From Spirosoma rigui (GTDB lineage Bacteria; Bacteroidota; Bacteroidia; Cytophagales; Spirosomataceae), in the NCBI RefSeq assembly GCF_002067135.1, contig NZ_CP020105.1:620001-684000 (forward strand): 64,000 nt of DNA, given 5' to 3'. Shown here one piece after another: positions 8,249 through 16,715 of this stretch. The stretch's first letter is position 1, and each line of letters begins with the position of its first letter. The position numbers and the translations under genes are program-made. Under the pieces are notes generated by a model. It was not told the origin of the DNA. It saw nothing but the letters and a program-made list of their open reading frames with translations, and made no database searches.

Positions 8249-8593
8249 TATCGTCAAGTTTTGTTGTACGTCGTCAGAAATGATACTACCTGCTTATGAA
8301 AGTGGGCAGTCCATAAAACCACTTATCGCTCAGGTTAGTCATCAGGTCAACTTCATCCAGAACTAACTCAATATTCCGCGGATTCGTTAGCTATATACCG
8401 TCTTTTCGATGATTATAGACAGCCGTACCACGTACCTAATCATTGTCAGACCCAAACACCGATTCGGGGCGGGTAGCGAAATCATTTAAAACGTGCTCAT
8501 AATGCGTTGTCATGATAGCATGTGGTGGATGATTTCGCCCTTCAGCATGATGGCTCTTATGATTGAGATAGCTCCCCCCGGCAAGTTAAGGAT
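8249..8593. other. Intergenic stretch, no gene recognised
   Basis: These 345 bp lie between two minus-strand genes. I found no convincing reading frame, RNA gene, strong hairpin or clear TAnnTTTG box. It must hold the promoter of the CBS-domain gene and the 3' end of the M1 peptidase transcript boundary, but I cannot place either. Confidence 0.4.
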
Positions 8594-10246
8594 TTACTGA
8601 CCCATCTGCACGGCCCGCATCAGGACCGTATTGTCCGGGTCGATGACGACACTGCCGGGTTTGCCCGACACGGGTACGGTGAACGTCTGGCTCTGTTGCG
8701 TCAGGGTCAGCTTAGCCGTTCGGGACAGTTCGCGGCCGTTGGCACCCCGGATGCTAAACGTAAGCGGAATCGTGAAGATCGTCCCCGTTTTCTGCGCCTG
8801 ACGAACGTCGATTACCAGCGCCTGTTTAGCCGCATCGTAGCGCGATCCCCAGACTACTTCGGGGTAGCCGGGCTGGTAGAGCCATTGCTGAAAAAACTGA
8901 TCCAACTGCTTTCCGGACGCCTTTTCCATAACCGTCTGCAAATCGCTGCTGCGGGCGTTTGCATTGCGATAAGTCGTGTAATAAGCCCGAATTCCTTTCC
9001 AGAACGCATCGTCACCGACTTCGTGGCGCAGCATATGAAGCACCCAGCCGCCTTTCTGGTATGAAAGCGGGTTCAGCAGATCATTCAGGTTGGTTGTCAT
9101 CGAGTCAACAACGGTACCCTTTGGTTTGAGGGCGGTATACCGGAAAATCTGACTTTTGTTCTGGTCCAGCACGGCGTTGAGGGTATCTCGGCCGTAGGCG
9201 TGTTCAAGGTAAAGAGCCGAAAAATAGGTAGCAAAGCCTTCGCTCAGCCACAACTGCGACCAGTCGCTTTCGGTAGCCGAATTACCGAACCACTGGTGGG
9301 CAATTTCGTGCGCCAGCAGGGCCTCTACGTCCGAATCTTTCCTGCCGACGATGATCTTTTCGTTGTAAAAAATGCAGCTCGCATTCTCCATCCCGCCAAA
9401 TACCGTCGTGGATTGCACGTTAGCCAGTTTCTCATAGGAGTACGGGCCAACCTTATCGATGAAGTATTGCAGAATTTCCTTGGCGGGACGGTAGTCAATG
9501 AACCCTTTGTGGCTATCGTTCGGGTAAAGCCAGCTTTGTACCGGTACACCACTCACCGCGCCCACTTCCTGCACAGAAAAACGGGCCGCTCCAATCACCA
9601 TTACTTTCGTAGGAATGGGCGTATTTTCTACCCAGCGCGTTCGCTTGCGTCCGTTCGGCAACGGGCTTTCGTCCTGGAATTTACCGTTGGCAATAACGCG
9701 ATACGTAGCGGGAGCATTGACGGTAAATGAGCACGTAGCCTTGTCGGACGGATGATCAACAACCGGAATCCAGTTCCGGGCGTTGTTGGGCCAGTTATCG
9801 CCGAAGAAGGTGCGCTCGTTGAACTTGTTGCGGCTGATGATCAGGCCCCGTGCGGGTGTACCGGCATAGCTGATGATCAGTTCAGTAGGCTGGCCGGGGG
9901 CGGGCGGCAAGTTGATGAACACCCGGTCGTTACGGTGGCTGAACGGCACGCTTTTGCCGTCGGGCAGGCGCACATCCTGAACGCGCATACCGCCACCGGC
10001 CGTATCACCTTTTGCTTCAATGAGGTCGAACCAGACGGTTTGCCGGTCGTCGGCGCGGGTGAACCGGATGGTCGCTTCGCCTTTAATGCGGTTGGTCGAA
10101 TCGCTGATGGTGAGCGAAAAGTTATAATTCAATACGTCGACGCCGGGCTGCGTGTAGCGGGCGGCATTCGAAACAGCCTGGCCCCGTACTACCGATACCA
10201 ACAAAACCAGCAGTGCCGTCCAAACTCCTTTCCTGTACTCCTTCAT
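8594..10246 (-). CDS. M1 family metallopeptidase, exported
   Basis: The 550-residue protein has an N-terminal signal peptide (hydrophobic segment ending near VVRGQ). The gluzincin zinc site is HEIAHQWFGN (313-322) with the third ligand Glu336 in WLSEGFATYF, separated by the typical 18 residues. The exopeptidase motif reads GGMEN (284-288) in place of GAMEN. It probably removes N-terminal amino acids from peptides in the periplasm or outside. It is shorter than classical aminopeptidase N, lacking the long helical C-terminal domain. It lies 11 nt after mce and is likely co-transcribed. Confidence 0.9.
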   Translation of the reverse strand: MKEYRKGVWTALLVLLVSVVRGQAVSNAARYTQPGVDVLNYNFSLTISDSTNRIKGEATIRFTRADDRQTVWFDLIEAKGDTAGGGMRVQDVRLPDGKSVPFSHRNDRVFINLPPAPGQPTELIISYAGTPARGLIISRNKFNERTFFGDNWPNNARNWIPVVDHPSDKATCSFTVNAPATYRVIANGKFQDESPLPNGRKRTRWVENTPIPTKVMVIGAARFSVQEVGAVSGVPVQSWLYPNDSHKGFIDYRPAKEILQYFIDKVGPYSYEKLANVQSTTVFGGMENASCIFYNEKIIVGRKDSDVEALLAHEIAHQWFGNSATESDWSQLWLSEGFATYFSALYLEHAYGRDTLNAVLDQNKSQIFRYTALKPKGTVVDSMTTNLNDLLNPLSYQKGGWVLHMLRHEVGDDAFWKGIRAYYTTYRNANARSSDLQTVMEKASGKQLDQFFQQWLYQPGYPEVVWGSRYDAAKQALVIDVRQAQKTGTIFTIPLTFSIRGANGRELSRTAKLTLTQQSQTFTVPVSGKPGSVVIDPDNTVLMRAVQMGQ

Positions 10247-10257
10247 TCCTTGTTTGA

Positions 10258-10668
10258 TTACCCTTCTTTAATTTCCTGACACAGTTCGACCAACACCCCG
10301 TTTGTGCCTTTTGGATGCAGGAAACACACTAATTTATTATCGGCTCCGCGTTTGGGAACCTCACTCAATAACGTAAATCCATCGGCCTTTAGCCGTTTCA
10401 TCTCGGCCACAATATCGTCGACCTCGAACGCGAGGTGATGAATCCCCTCTCCTTTCTTTTCCAGAAACGTGGCAATGGGACTATCGGGTCGGGTCGCTTC
10501 GAGCAACTCAATCTTGGTCTGGTTGACCCGAAAAAACGACGTAGTTACGCCCTCGGCTTCAACGGCTTCAGCTTTGTAGGGCAGCACGTTGAGTAATTTC
10601 GAGAAGAGATCGTTTGAGGTGGCAAGGTCGCGAACGGCAATGCCGATGTGTTCTACATTAGTGAACAT
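10258..10668 (-). CDS. mce: Methylmalonyl-CoA epimerase
   Basis: The 136-residue vicinal-oxygen-chelate protein begins MFTNVEHIGIAVRDL, with metal ligands His7, the His of GIHHLAFEV and the Glu of VLVELC. The length and motifs match methylmalonyl-CoA epimerase, which interconverts the (R) and (S) forms in propionate and branched-chain metabolism. The ATG at 10666-10668 is chosen because residues upstream are not conserved-looking. It is followed closely by the M1 peptidase gene and is divergent from the iscA-like gene. Confidence 0.87.
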   Translation of the reverse strand: MFTNVEHIGIAVRDLATSNDLFSKLLNVLPYKAEAVEAEGVTTSFFRVNQTKIELLEATRPDSPIATFLEKKGEGIHHLAFEVDDIVAEMKRLKADGFTLLSEVPKRGADNKLVCFLHPKGTNGVLVELCQEIKEG

Positions 10669-10806
10669 ATGTGTAGTGCCGACCTGATGGATCAGCAAAT
10701 AAAATGAACGGCCGACCCAGCGGGTGCAGCACGACAGAACTTTTCCGATTGGCGGAAAGTTAGTAGGTTAGCATTGATTTGCCTCAACATTGATTTGAAT
10801 ACGACT

Positions 10807-11133
10807 ATGGTTACCGTATCAGAGATTGCCAAAAATAAGATTGTTGAACTGCGCCAGAAAGACGGCCTTGCTGCCGACTACGCCATTCGGGTAGCGGTTC
10901 AGGGCGGTGGTTGCTCGGGACTGATGTATGATCTGCAATTCGACGCGGCTCAACAACCAACTGACCATGTCGTTGAAGATAAGGGTATCAAAATTCTGGT
11001 TGACCGGAAAAGCCTGCTTTACCTGGCCGGTACCGAACTCGATTTTTCGGACGGTCTGAACGGTAAAGGATTTCAGTTCAAAAACCCGAATGCCAGCCGT
11101 ACCTGCGGATGTGGCGAAAGCTTCGCAGTATAA
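10807..11133 (+). CDS. HesB/IscA family iron-sulfur carrier
   Basis: The 108-residue protein has the three conserved cysteines of A-type Fe-S carriers: Cys36 in GGGCSGL, and Cys100 and Cys102 in CGCGESF. Such proteins accept and deliver Fe-S clusters to target enzymes. The ATG at 10807 gives MVTVSEIAKNKI, the usual family start. No isc or suf genes lie nearby, so the assignment to IscA, ErpA or SufA is not possible. The region upstream has a duplicated 10-bp sequence (10772-10781 and 10788-10797). Confidence 0.88.
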   Translation: MVTVSEIAKNKIVELRQKDGLAADYAIRVAVQGGGCSGLMYDLQFDAAQQPTDHVVEDKGIKILVDRKSLLYLAGTELDFSDGLNGKGFQFKNPNASRTCGCGESFAV

Positions 11134-11273
11134 ACTGCGTTTTCGCCAGAGCCGATATATTTTGGAAAAAGCCGCTACCCAGCGGCTTTTCTGTTTCCGG
11201 TGCATCAGGTCGCCGGCAAAGTATGGCGCTGATTCCGTACCTATGCACAGCAACTCTATAAATAAACTTCCCT

Positions 11274-11852
11274 GTGGATCCTATCCCCACCCGCAAGCCC
11301 GTTAGCCATTCGCGCACTACGCTCACCGAGCTGATGATTCCGGCGTATGCCAACTTTGGCGGGCGGGTACACGGCGGTACGTTATTATCCCTGATGGATA
11401 AAGTGGCTTATGCCTGCGCGGCCAAACATGCCGGCCAGTATTGCGTGACAGTATCCGTAGACGGGGTCAATTTCCGGCAACCGGTTGAAGTGGGCGAACT
11501 GGTATCGCTGATGGGATCGGTCAACTACGTCGGTCGGACGTCGCTGGTGGTGGGCATAAAGGTCATTGCCGAAAACGTGAAGACCGGCGTGGTGAAGCAC
11601 ACCAATACGTCTTATTTCACCATGGTAGCCAAAGACGACGCCGGGCAACCTACCGAAGTACCCGCCCTCCTGCTCGAAACCACCGACGATGTACGTCGAT
11701 TTCTGGAAGCGATGAAGCGGAAAGAACTTCGCGCGGCTTTCAGTGAACATTTCGATAACGCAAAAACGGAGATGCTCTTCGCCGAAAACATGCACCTGCT
11801 CACCAGAGAACGGTGCGAAGTCACCGACGAGTTGAAAGGACTGCTACTGTAG
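11274..11852 (+). CDS. Acyl-CoA thioesterase, hotdog fold
   Basis: The 192-residue protein contains the hotdog segment YANFGGRVHGGTLLSLMDKV, typical of YciA/BFIT-type acyl-CoA thioesterases, and a second conserved segment VGRTSLVVGIKV. It hydrolyses acyl-CoA to free acid and CoA; chain-length preference cannot be read from sequence. The start is a GTG at 11274 (MDPIPTRKPVSHSRTT). Its TAG stop lies within a short inverted repeat that also contains the stop of the convergent MetE-like gene. Confidence 0.85.
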   Translation: MDPIPTRKPVSHSRTTLTELMIPAYANFGGRVHGGTLLSLMDKVAYACAAKHAGQYCVTVSVDGVNFRQPVEVGELVSLMGSVNYVGRTSLVVGIKVIAENVKTGVVKHTNTSYFTMVAKDDAGQPTEVPALLLETTDDVRRFLEAMKRKELRAAFSEHFDNAKTEMLFAENMHLLTRERCEVTDELKGLLL

Positions 11853-11907
11853 TCCCGGCCGCCGGTTCGGCTGAAAACGTGCTCATCGGCCAATCTGGCA
11901 CTACAGT
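11846..11907. terminator. Short inverted repeat carrying both convergent stop codons
   Basis: ACTGTAGT at 11846-11853 pairs perfectly with ACTACAGT at 11900-11907. Each arm contains the TAG stop codon of its own gene. The interior pairs only weakly, so terminator strength is uncertain. Confidence 0.4.
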
Positions 11908-12929
11908 TCCTCTCTTACGATTTTAGCACCCGCTACCATATTTGCCAGTTTCTGTTTGGCGGCCCAGCGGGCGGTTTGGCTCAGGCCACAATCGGGGGCA
12001 ACGGCCAGTTTTTCGGCCGGTACGAAAGGAAGGCATTTGCGAATCCGTTCCGCTACGTCATCAGGCGTTTCTATGTAATAACTTTTCACATCGATCACGC
12101 CCACGGCTACGTCGAATCGCTCGGCGAAGCGTTCGAGCAGGTTTACCTCCGAAAAATTCAGAATGGTCATCTCCGAGTGGAGTTCATCAACTGTCATATC
12201 CAGAAAGTCGGGGAGCATGGGCGCAATGGACTTTTTCCCCACCGACCGACCCTTATAGTTACCGAAACAGAGGTGCATAGACAGGCGGGTTTTACCCACG
12301 CCCGGCGCCACCGTCCGGTTAAAAATATCGACAAATCGCTTCGTATCTTCCCGGTACGCGTAACACGACATCGACGGCTCATCGACGCATATTTCGGGTA
12401 CGCCCAGTGCTACTAGATCCGCAATTTCCTTATTCACCAGCGGCAGCAGCGCTTCCGTCACCTCCCAGCGGTCTTTGTACAAACTTCCCGGCAACAAACG
12501 ACCGCTTAAGGTGTAAGGACCAGGAATTGACACTTTCAGCCCCTGCCCTACTGGGGCCAACCGTTTCAAACGCAGGTATTCCTCCACCACGCCCAGGCCG
12601 CGCGGGGCCGTCAACGGGTCGACGATGTTGTGTTTTCCGCGCTGGTCATGTGCTGGTGGCCCAAACCGACGTAGCTCGGTATCGTTATTCTGAATGCCAG
12701 TGATGTAGCCGTAAAACGACAGGTTGAAATCGAAGCGGGTCTGTTCGCCATCGGTAATAACATCGAGGCCGGCCGCGATCTGGTCATGTACTGAAGTCAC
12801 GACCGCATCTTCGATCATTTCATTGATATCGGCCGGGCCGAACGCAGTCAGATTCTGACTGGAAAATTCGAGCCAGCCCGGAAAAGGCATCGAGCCGACA
12901 ACGGTGGTTTTGATAGGAACGGGTTGCAA
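11901..12929 (-). CDS. MetE C-terminal-domain-like methyltransferase
   Basis: The 342-residue protein corresponds to the catalytic C-terminal barrel of cobalamin-independent methionine synthase, without the N-terminal half. Zinc/homocysteine ligands appear as His219 and Cys221 (HLCFGN) and Cys314 (DCGLS); ITDGEQTRFDF and DEPSMSCYA are also typical. It probably methylates a thiol such as homocysteine, possibly from a donor other than folyl-polyglutamate. The start is a TTG at 12929, directly after an in-frame stop upstream; no ATG precedes the conserved TTVVGSMPFP segment. Confidence 0.8.
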   Translation of the reverse strand: MQPVPIKTTVVGSMPFPGWLEFSSQNLTAFGPADINEMIEDAVVTSVHDQIAAGLDVITDGEQTRFDFNLSFYGYITGIQNNDTELRRFGPPAHDQRGKHNIVDPLTAPRGLGVVEEYLRLKRLAPVGQGLKVSIPGPYTLSGRLLPGSLYKDRWEVTEALLPLVNKEIADLVALGVPEICVDEPSMSCYAYREDTKRFVDIFNRTVAPGVGKTRLSMHLCFGNYKGRSVGKKSIAPMLPDFLDMTVDELHSEMTILNFSEVNLLERFAERFDVAVGVIDVKSYYIETPDDVAERIRKCLPFVPAEKLAVAPDCGLSQTARWAAKQKLANMVAGAKIVREEL

Positions 12930-12982
12930 ATCGGGTAGTAGTTAGCGGTGAACAGTAGAACTAAACGCTGGTAGCCCGGCCG

Positions 12983-13351
12983 TTAGCTGTAATCGCTGAT
13001 ACGGGCAATTTTACCGTCGCTGAAGGCAAATACTGTTACGCCCCGCAGCTGCATGGTCTCGCCCGCTTTCAAACCGGTTGGCAAGTCGATGGCTGGTATC
13101 GCTTCATAGACAATTTCAACGGCGGCCGTCCGTTCACCCAGCGTGATCGACCGGATCGTTTGCCGGCGGCTCCGAAATAAAGGCAGCGACTGACGGGCAA
13201 TTGCGTCAAAATCAGCTTTACCGCTGGTAACAGTAATACCCTGCGTATTGGATACGTTCTCAAACACAATCACGTCGTGGAGCAACGCCACCATGGCGGG
13301 TACGTCCATTTTGTTGTAAGCGTCAATATACTGACGAATCAGGTTCTCCAT
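12983..13351 (-). CDS. NTF2/SnoaL-like protein
   Basis: The 122-residue protein begins MENLIRQYIDAYNKMDVPAMVALLHDVIVFENV and ends VTVFAFSDGKIARISDYS, the usual pattern of the SnoaL-like / nuclear transport factor 2 fold. The family includes small hydrolases, isomerases and binding proteins, so no reaction can be assigned. The ATG at 13349-13351 fits the family start. It lies in a leftward run between the acetyltransferase and the MetE-like gene. Confidence 0.78.
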   Translation of the reverse strand: MENLIRQYIDAYNKMDVPAMVALLHDVIVFENVSNTQGITVTSGKADFDAIARQSLPLFRSRRQTIRSITLGERTAAVEIVYEAIPAIDLPTGLKAGETMQLRGVTVFAFSDGKIARISDYS

Positions 13352-13514
13352 CAGACCAGTATGGTTTGGTTTTGGTATCGGCTGTTGCGACAGCAAACGG
13401 GTGTACTCCGGGCCAGCAACGCCATTTCCGGTTAGCATGCTCCTGTTCCGAAAAACGGTACCGGTCTGCATAAGCGGTTTAGGCAAACGACCCTACTCAT
13501 CGAAATCGCTGATT

Positions 13515-14018
13515 TTAGAAGATGTACTCCCACCAGAGCATGTTTTCGATCTGGTCGAACAAGTGAAATCCACTCTTTTCGAGTACTTTTTGCGACGCTA
13601 CGTTCTCGGCGTCGGTGTCAGCAACGACGCGAAAAACACCGGGCTGATTGCGCGCCCAGTTTACCATACCAGTCACCATTTCAGTCATGTAGCCCCGTCG
13701 ATGAAAAGCTGGATAGGTGCCGTAGCCAATTTCAATCGTGCCCGTCTCATCGGGCTCCCCCTTGAATTTGGCATCGGCAACGATCTGCCGATTCTCCCGG
13801 TCGATGGCAATCCAGATGGTATTATACAGCGGGTCGCGGCTGGAGTCGCGCAAACGGGGTACGGTAAAATGGACAATGACACTCAGCAGGGGCTCTACAA
13901 CCTGCCGATGACCTTTCTGTAATCCCATCGACTGCTCCAACTGGTGATTGTCGGCTACGTGGAGCCGGAGTTGATCGAGCGTCAGGGGTAACAGCGTCAG
14001 GCGTGAGGTTTCAATCAT
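13515..14018 (-). CDS. GNAT family N-acetyltransferase (RimJ/RimL-like)
   Basis: The 167-residue protein starts MIETSRLTLLPLTLDQL and contains IEIGYGTYPAFHRRGYMTEMV, the beta4/P-loop acetyl-CoA-binding region, and ENVASQKVLEKSGFHLF, the typical C-terminal segment of RimJ/RimL-type acetyltransferases. It transfers an acetyl group from acetyl-CoA to an amine, but the substrate is unknown. It follows the SIS-domain gene by 44 nt on the same strand. Confidence 0.82.
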   Translation of the reverse strand: MIETSRLTLLPLTLDQLRLHVADNHQLEQSMGLQKGHRQVVEPLLSVIVHFTVPRLRDSSRDPLYNTIWIAIDRENRQIVADAKFKGEPDETGTIEIGYGTYPAFHRRGYMTEMVTGMVNWARNQPGVFRVVADTDAENVASQKVLEKSGFHLFDQIENMLWWEYIF

Positions 14019-14062
14019 CTGGAAATAAAATTGGGTATGTACTGCGTCCGGTAAGCCAACGG

Positions 14063-14863
14063 TTAGCTCTCCGGCTGGCTAACATAACTCGGTACACCAA
14101 CGGTTGCATACAGCTTCGCCAGCCGGTGCGCATGTTCGTCGTAGGCGCTTTCGAACAGTTGCACCGCCCGATCGGACCCGACGAGAACACCCGCGCTGAG
14201 CACTTTGGGAGGCTGACCGGCTTCGGTAAGGAGCCTTGCTACTTCGGCTTTGATGCAGTTGATGAGCACCGCGCCCCCCACTGTGCTGCCGGGCGCAACG
14301 GGCGTATCGAGGCCCGGAACCGTCAGCATCGCATCACCGACGGGTGCCCCCGTATCCAGAACCAGATCGGCGAAGTCGCTGAGCTTTTTACCATCCGCAC
14401 GTTTGCTGATACTGGCTTCCGAATGGTCTTTAGTAATCAGGGCCACCACCTTCACGCCCCGCTGCCGGAACAGTTCGGCCATTTCGATGGGCACTACGTT
14501 GCAGCCGCTGGACGAGATAACCAGCGCCGAATCCTGGTCGCTGAGGTCATAGTTGCGCAAGATACGGTCGGCCAAGCCCGGAACATTTTCCAGAAACATA
14601 GCCTGTCGCTGACCATTGGCGCCAACAACGAGGTTATGAAACGTCAGCGAGAGTTCAACAATGGGATTGAAACCGGGAAAAGAACCGTAGCGTGGCCACA
14701 TCTCTTCGACCATAATCCGGCTGTGGCCCGATCCAAACAAGTGTACCATGCGGCCGGCCAGGATCGTATCGGCAAACCAGTGGGCCGTTTGTTGAATCTG
14801 CGCCGTTTGGGCTTCGATCGTGTCAAGAATCGACCGGCACTTGTGGATGTAGGAGTTAGTCAA
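14063..14863 (-). CDS. SIS domain sugar-phosphate binding protein (UPF0309-like)
   Basis: The 266-residue protein has the sugar-isomerase fold signature HLFGSGHSRI (residues 41-50) and SSSGCNVVPIEMAELF, where Ser-rich loops bind phosphosugar. The N-terminus YIHKCRSILDTIEAQ resembles the UPF0309 SIS family. Such proteins isomerise, cleave or sense phosphosugars. The start is a TTG at 14863, as the next ATG (codon 39) would cut the domain. It is the last of a four-gene set with a ROK kinase, an SDR and a Gfo/Idh protein, suggesting an amino-sugar or similar catabolic route. Confidence 0.78.
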   Translation of the reverse strand: MTNSYIHKCRSILDTIEAQTAQIQQTAHWFADTILAGRMVHLFGSGHSRIMVEEMWPRYGSFPGFNPIVELSLTFHNLVVGANGQRQAMFLENVPGLADRILRNYDLSDQDSALVISSSGCNVVPIEMAELFRQRGVKVVALITKDHSEASISKRADGKKLSDFADLVLDTGAPVGDAMLTVPGLDTPVAPGSTVGGAVLINCIKAEVARLLTEAGQPPKVLSAGVLVGSDRAVQLFESAYDEHAHRLAKLYATVGVPSYVSQPES

Positions 14864-14926
14864 AGTTGCAGGATCACAAGGTATCCGTTTAGAATTTATG
14901 GATTAGGGGCTTCAGTAGCCTGGACG

Positions 14927-15847
14927 TTACACCTGTTCACCCGGTCTACCCAGTGCTTCCGACTGAATAGCGAAACTTGCGGCCCCGATGGCACCGGCCA
15001 TATCGCCAAAATGCGCCAGTTTTATGGGTGTAGCGTGACCACCAGGTTGCCATTCGTAGCAGCGCATAAAGTCGGCCAGGGGCAGGAGTAGTTCATCTTC
15101 GGCCTGGGTGATTCCGCCCCCCAGTACGACAAGATCGGGCGAGAAGGCATTCGTCAGTCCGCTGATACCCACCGCCAGTTTCTGCACCGACGATAGCCAG
15201 ACCCACTGCGCCAGGTAGTCGCGCTGCTTCACCGCTTCGAGCAATTCATACGTAGATGTAAACCGGCCCATCGACCGTTTGGCTACCGTGACGTTGCCAA
15301 TGGCGTTTTCCAGGCTGCCTGGTTGCCCGGCCACGTCCTGCTCGGCCATACCATCGACGGTAATATGGCCCAGGCTACCCGCTTTTTGCAGGTTTCCCTG
15401 GTAGAGCTTCCCGTCGATCAGGACACCGCCCCCAACGCCCGTACCCAGCGTGAGCATGACTACGTTCTTGTGGCCTTTGGCAACCCCAAACCGACTTTCG
15501 GCCAGCAAGGCTGCGTGAGCATCGTTGACTACGTGAACCGGCTGGCCAAGAAAACGGCCCCAGTGCAAGCCTTCCAGCCCACTCAGCCGGCCAGGCATGA
15601 ATGAAATGTATTGATTAGTATCATTGGGCAAGCCCGGTGCCGATAGCCCGACCGTATACACCGCCCCGGCCGACGCAGCCCGGAGCTCGGTAACGGTATC
15701 GGCAACGGCCTGCTGCCAGTGGACCGCCCCCGCATCATTGTCGCTATTGGTAGGCTGATACAGTTGCTTGATGATTTCACCCGTCTCGCTGTTCATCAGA
15801 ACGCCCTTGATCCAGGTACCGCCGAGGTCAATGCCGATTGCGTTCAT
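14927..15847 (-). CDS. ROK family sugar kinase lacking the zinc cysteines
   Basis: The 306-residue protein begins MNAIGIDLGGTWIKGVL (phosphate-1 motif) and contains VVNDAHAALLAE, LGTGVGGGVLIDG and VVLGGGIT, all typical of ROK kinases. In most ROK proteins a His plus CxCGxxGCxE binds zinc; here LGH is kept but the second part reads DVAGQPGSLE, with all three cysteines replaced. It probably phosphorylates a hexose or amino sugar, but the sugar cannot be told. Its ATG overlaps the TGA stop of the upstream SDR gene (ATGA), suggesting translational coupling. Confidence 0.85.
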   Translation of the reverse strand: MNAIGIDLGGTWIKGVLMNSETGEIIKQLYQPTNSDNDAGAVHWQQAVADTVTELRAASAGAVYTVGLSAPGLPNDTNQYISFMPGRLSGLEGLHWGRFLGQPVHVVNDAHAALLAESRFGVAKGHKNVVMLTLGTGVGGGVLIDGKLYQGNLQKAGSLGHITVDGMAEQDVAGQPGSLENAIGNVTVAKRSMGRFTSTYELLEAVKQRDYLAQWVWLSSVQKLAVGISGLTNAFSPDLVVLGGGITQAEDELLLPLADFMRCYEWQPGGHATPIKLAHFGDMAGAIGAASFAIQSEALGRPGEQV

Positions 15848-16626
15848 AACTGGCCCTCACTTACGCTCCATCCCCCATCGATCGTTAGCACTTGCCCGGT
15901 CGTAAACAGGGATTGATCCGACATAAAGTAAACGGCGGCCCCGTCGAGGTCGTTGGGGTGACCGATACGGCCGCCATCGAGCGGTTGTTTGGTTTTGGTA
16001 AAGGCCATAATGGTTTCATCGGTCGTAGCGCGTTTTGCCATTGGTGTTTCCACTAGTGCGGGTGCCAGCGCATTGACCCGGATATTGTCGTTGGCGTAAT
16101 AGGCCGCAACCGATTTGGTGAAGCCAATAACGGCCGATTTCATGGCTGCGTAAGCGTGGGTGGCAAAATAAGCCGGAGAGGGCCGCGACCCTAGTACAGA
16201 TCCCATGTTCAGAATAACACCACCGCGGTTCTGCGCCCGGAATGCCCGCACAGCAGCCTGATTTGACAGCATGAGCGATGTCAGGTTGAGGTTTACGGTA
16301 TAATGCCAGCCTTCGAGGGTAATCTCGTGCAGGGGCCCATCCCCAAAACGTCGGCCGCTGCCGCCCGCCACGTGGTAAAGCCCATTAAAATCACCGAAAA
16401 TCTGCTGACACAGGCTAATCGCTTTGGTAGCCGTTTGCGGGTCTGACGCGTCACCGGACATCGCCAGTCCATTGCCATCGAGTTGTTTTTCGGCGTCTGT
16501 ACAGCTTTCCGGGTTTCGACCCACCACCACAACCTGAGCACCTTCGCGCACAAAAGCCAACGCGGCTGACAGGCCCATACCGGTGGTCCCCCCAATAACG
16601 ACGATCTTCTTATTATCTAACCACAT
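15844..16626 (-). CDS. Short-chain dehydrogenase/reductase
   Basis: The 260-residue protein has the NAD(P)-binding motif GGTTGMG (residues 12-18), a VAGGSG segment in the NAG position, and the catalytic Ser (NMGSVLGS) with YAAMK as YxxxK. A C-terminal TIDGGWSV is standard. Zero sequence-based hint as to substrate. The ATG at 16624-16626 is used because the upstream 21 codons lack SDR features. It overlaps the ROK gene by 4 nt and lies 89 nt behind the Gfo/Idh gene, so the four genes look like one operon. Confidence 0.87.
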   Translation of the reverse strand: MWLDNKKIVVIGGTTGMGLSAALAFVREGAQVVVVGRNPESCTDAEKQLDGNGLAMSGDASDPQTATKAISLCQQIFGDFNGLYHVAGGSGRRFGDGPLHEITLEGWHYTVNLNLTSLMLSNQAAVRAFRAQNRGGVILNMGSVLGSRPSPAYFATHAYAAMKSAVIGFTKSVAAYYANDNIRVNALAPALVETPMAKRATTDETIMAFTKTKQPLDGGRIGHPNDLDGAAVYFMSDQSLFTTGQVLTIDGGWSVSEGQL

Positions 16627-16715
16627 TGCATTCGGGATATGGTCTGGGTGAATGGCGTGCAAGAAACTAAATTGAACCACTATCGGCAACCCCCAACAGG
16701 CAGTGCCGGGTTTTC

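Noticed and set aside
10743..10797. Small inverted repeat and duplicated 10-mer between mce and the iscA-like gene
   Set aside because: TTTCCG/CGGAAA is only 6 bp and the duplicated CATTGATTTG is short; an operator is possible but not supported enough to annotate.
14003..15091. Long plus-strand open frame of 362 codons
   Set aside because: It lies antisense to the SIS and ROK genes, whose motifs are clear, and its translation has no recognisable domain.
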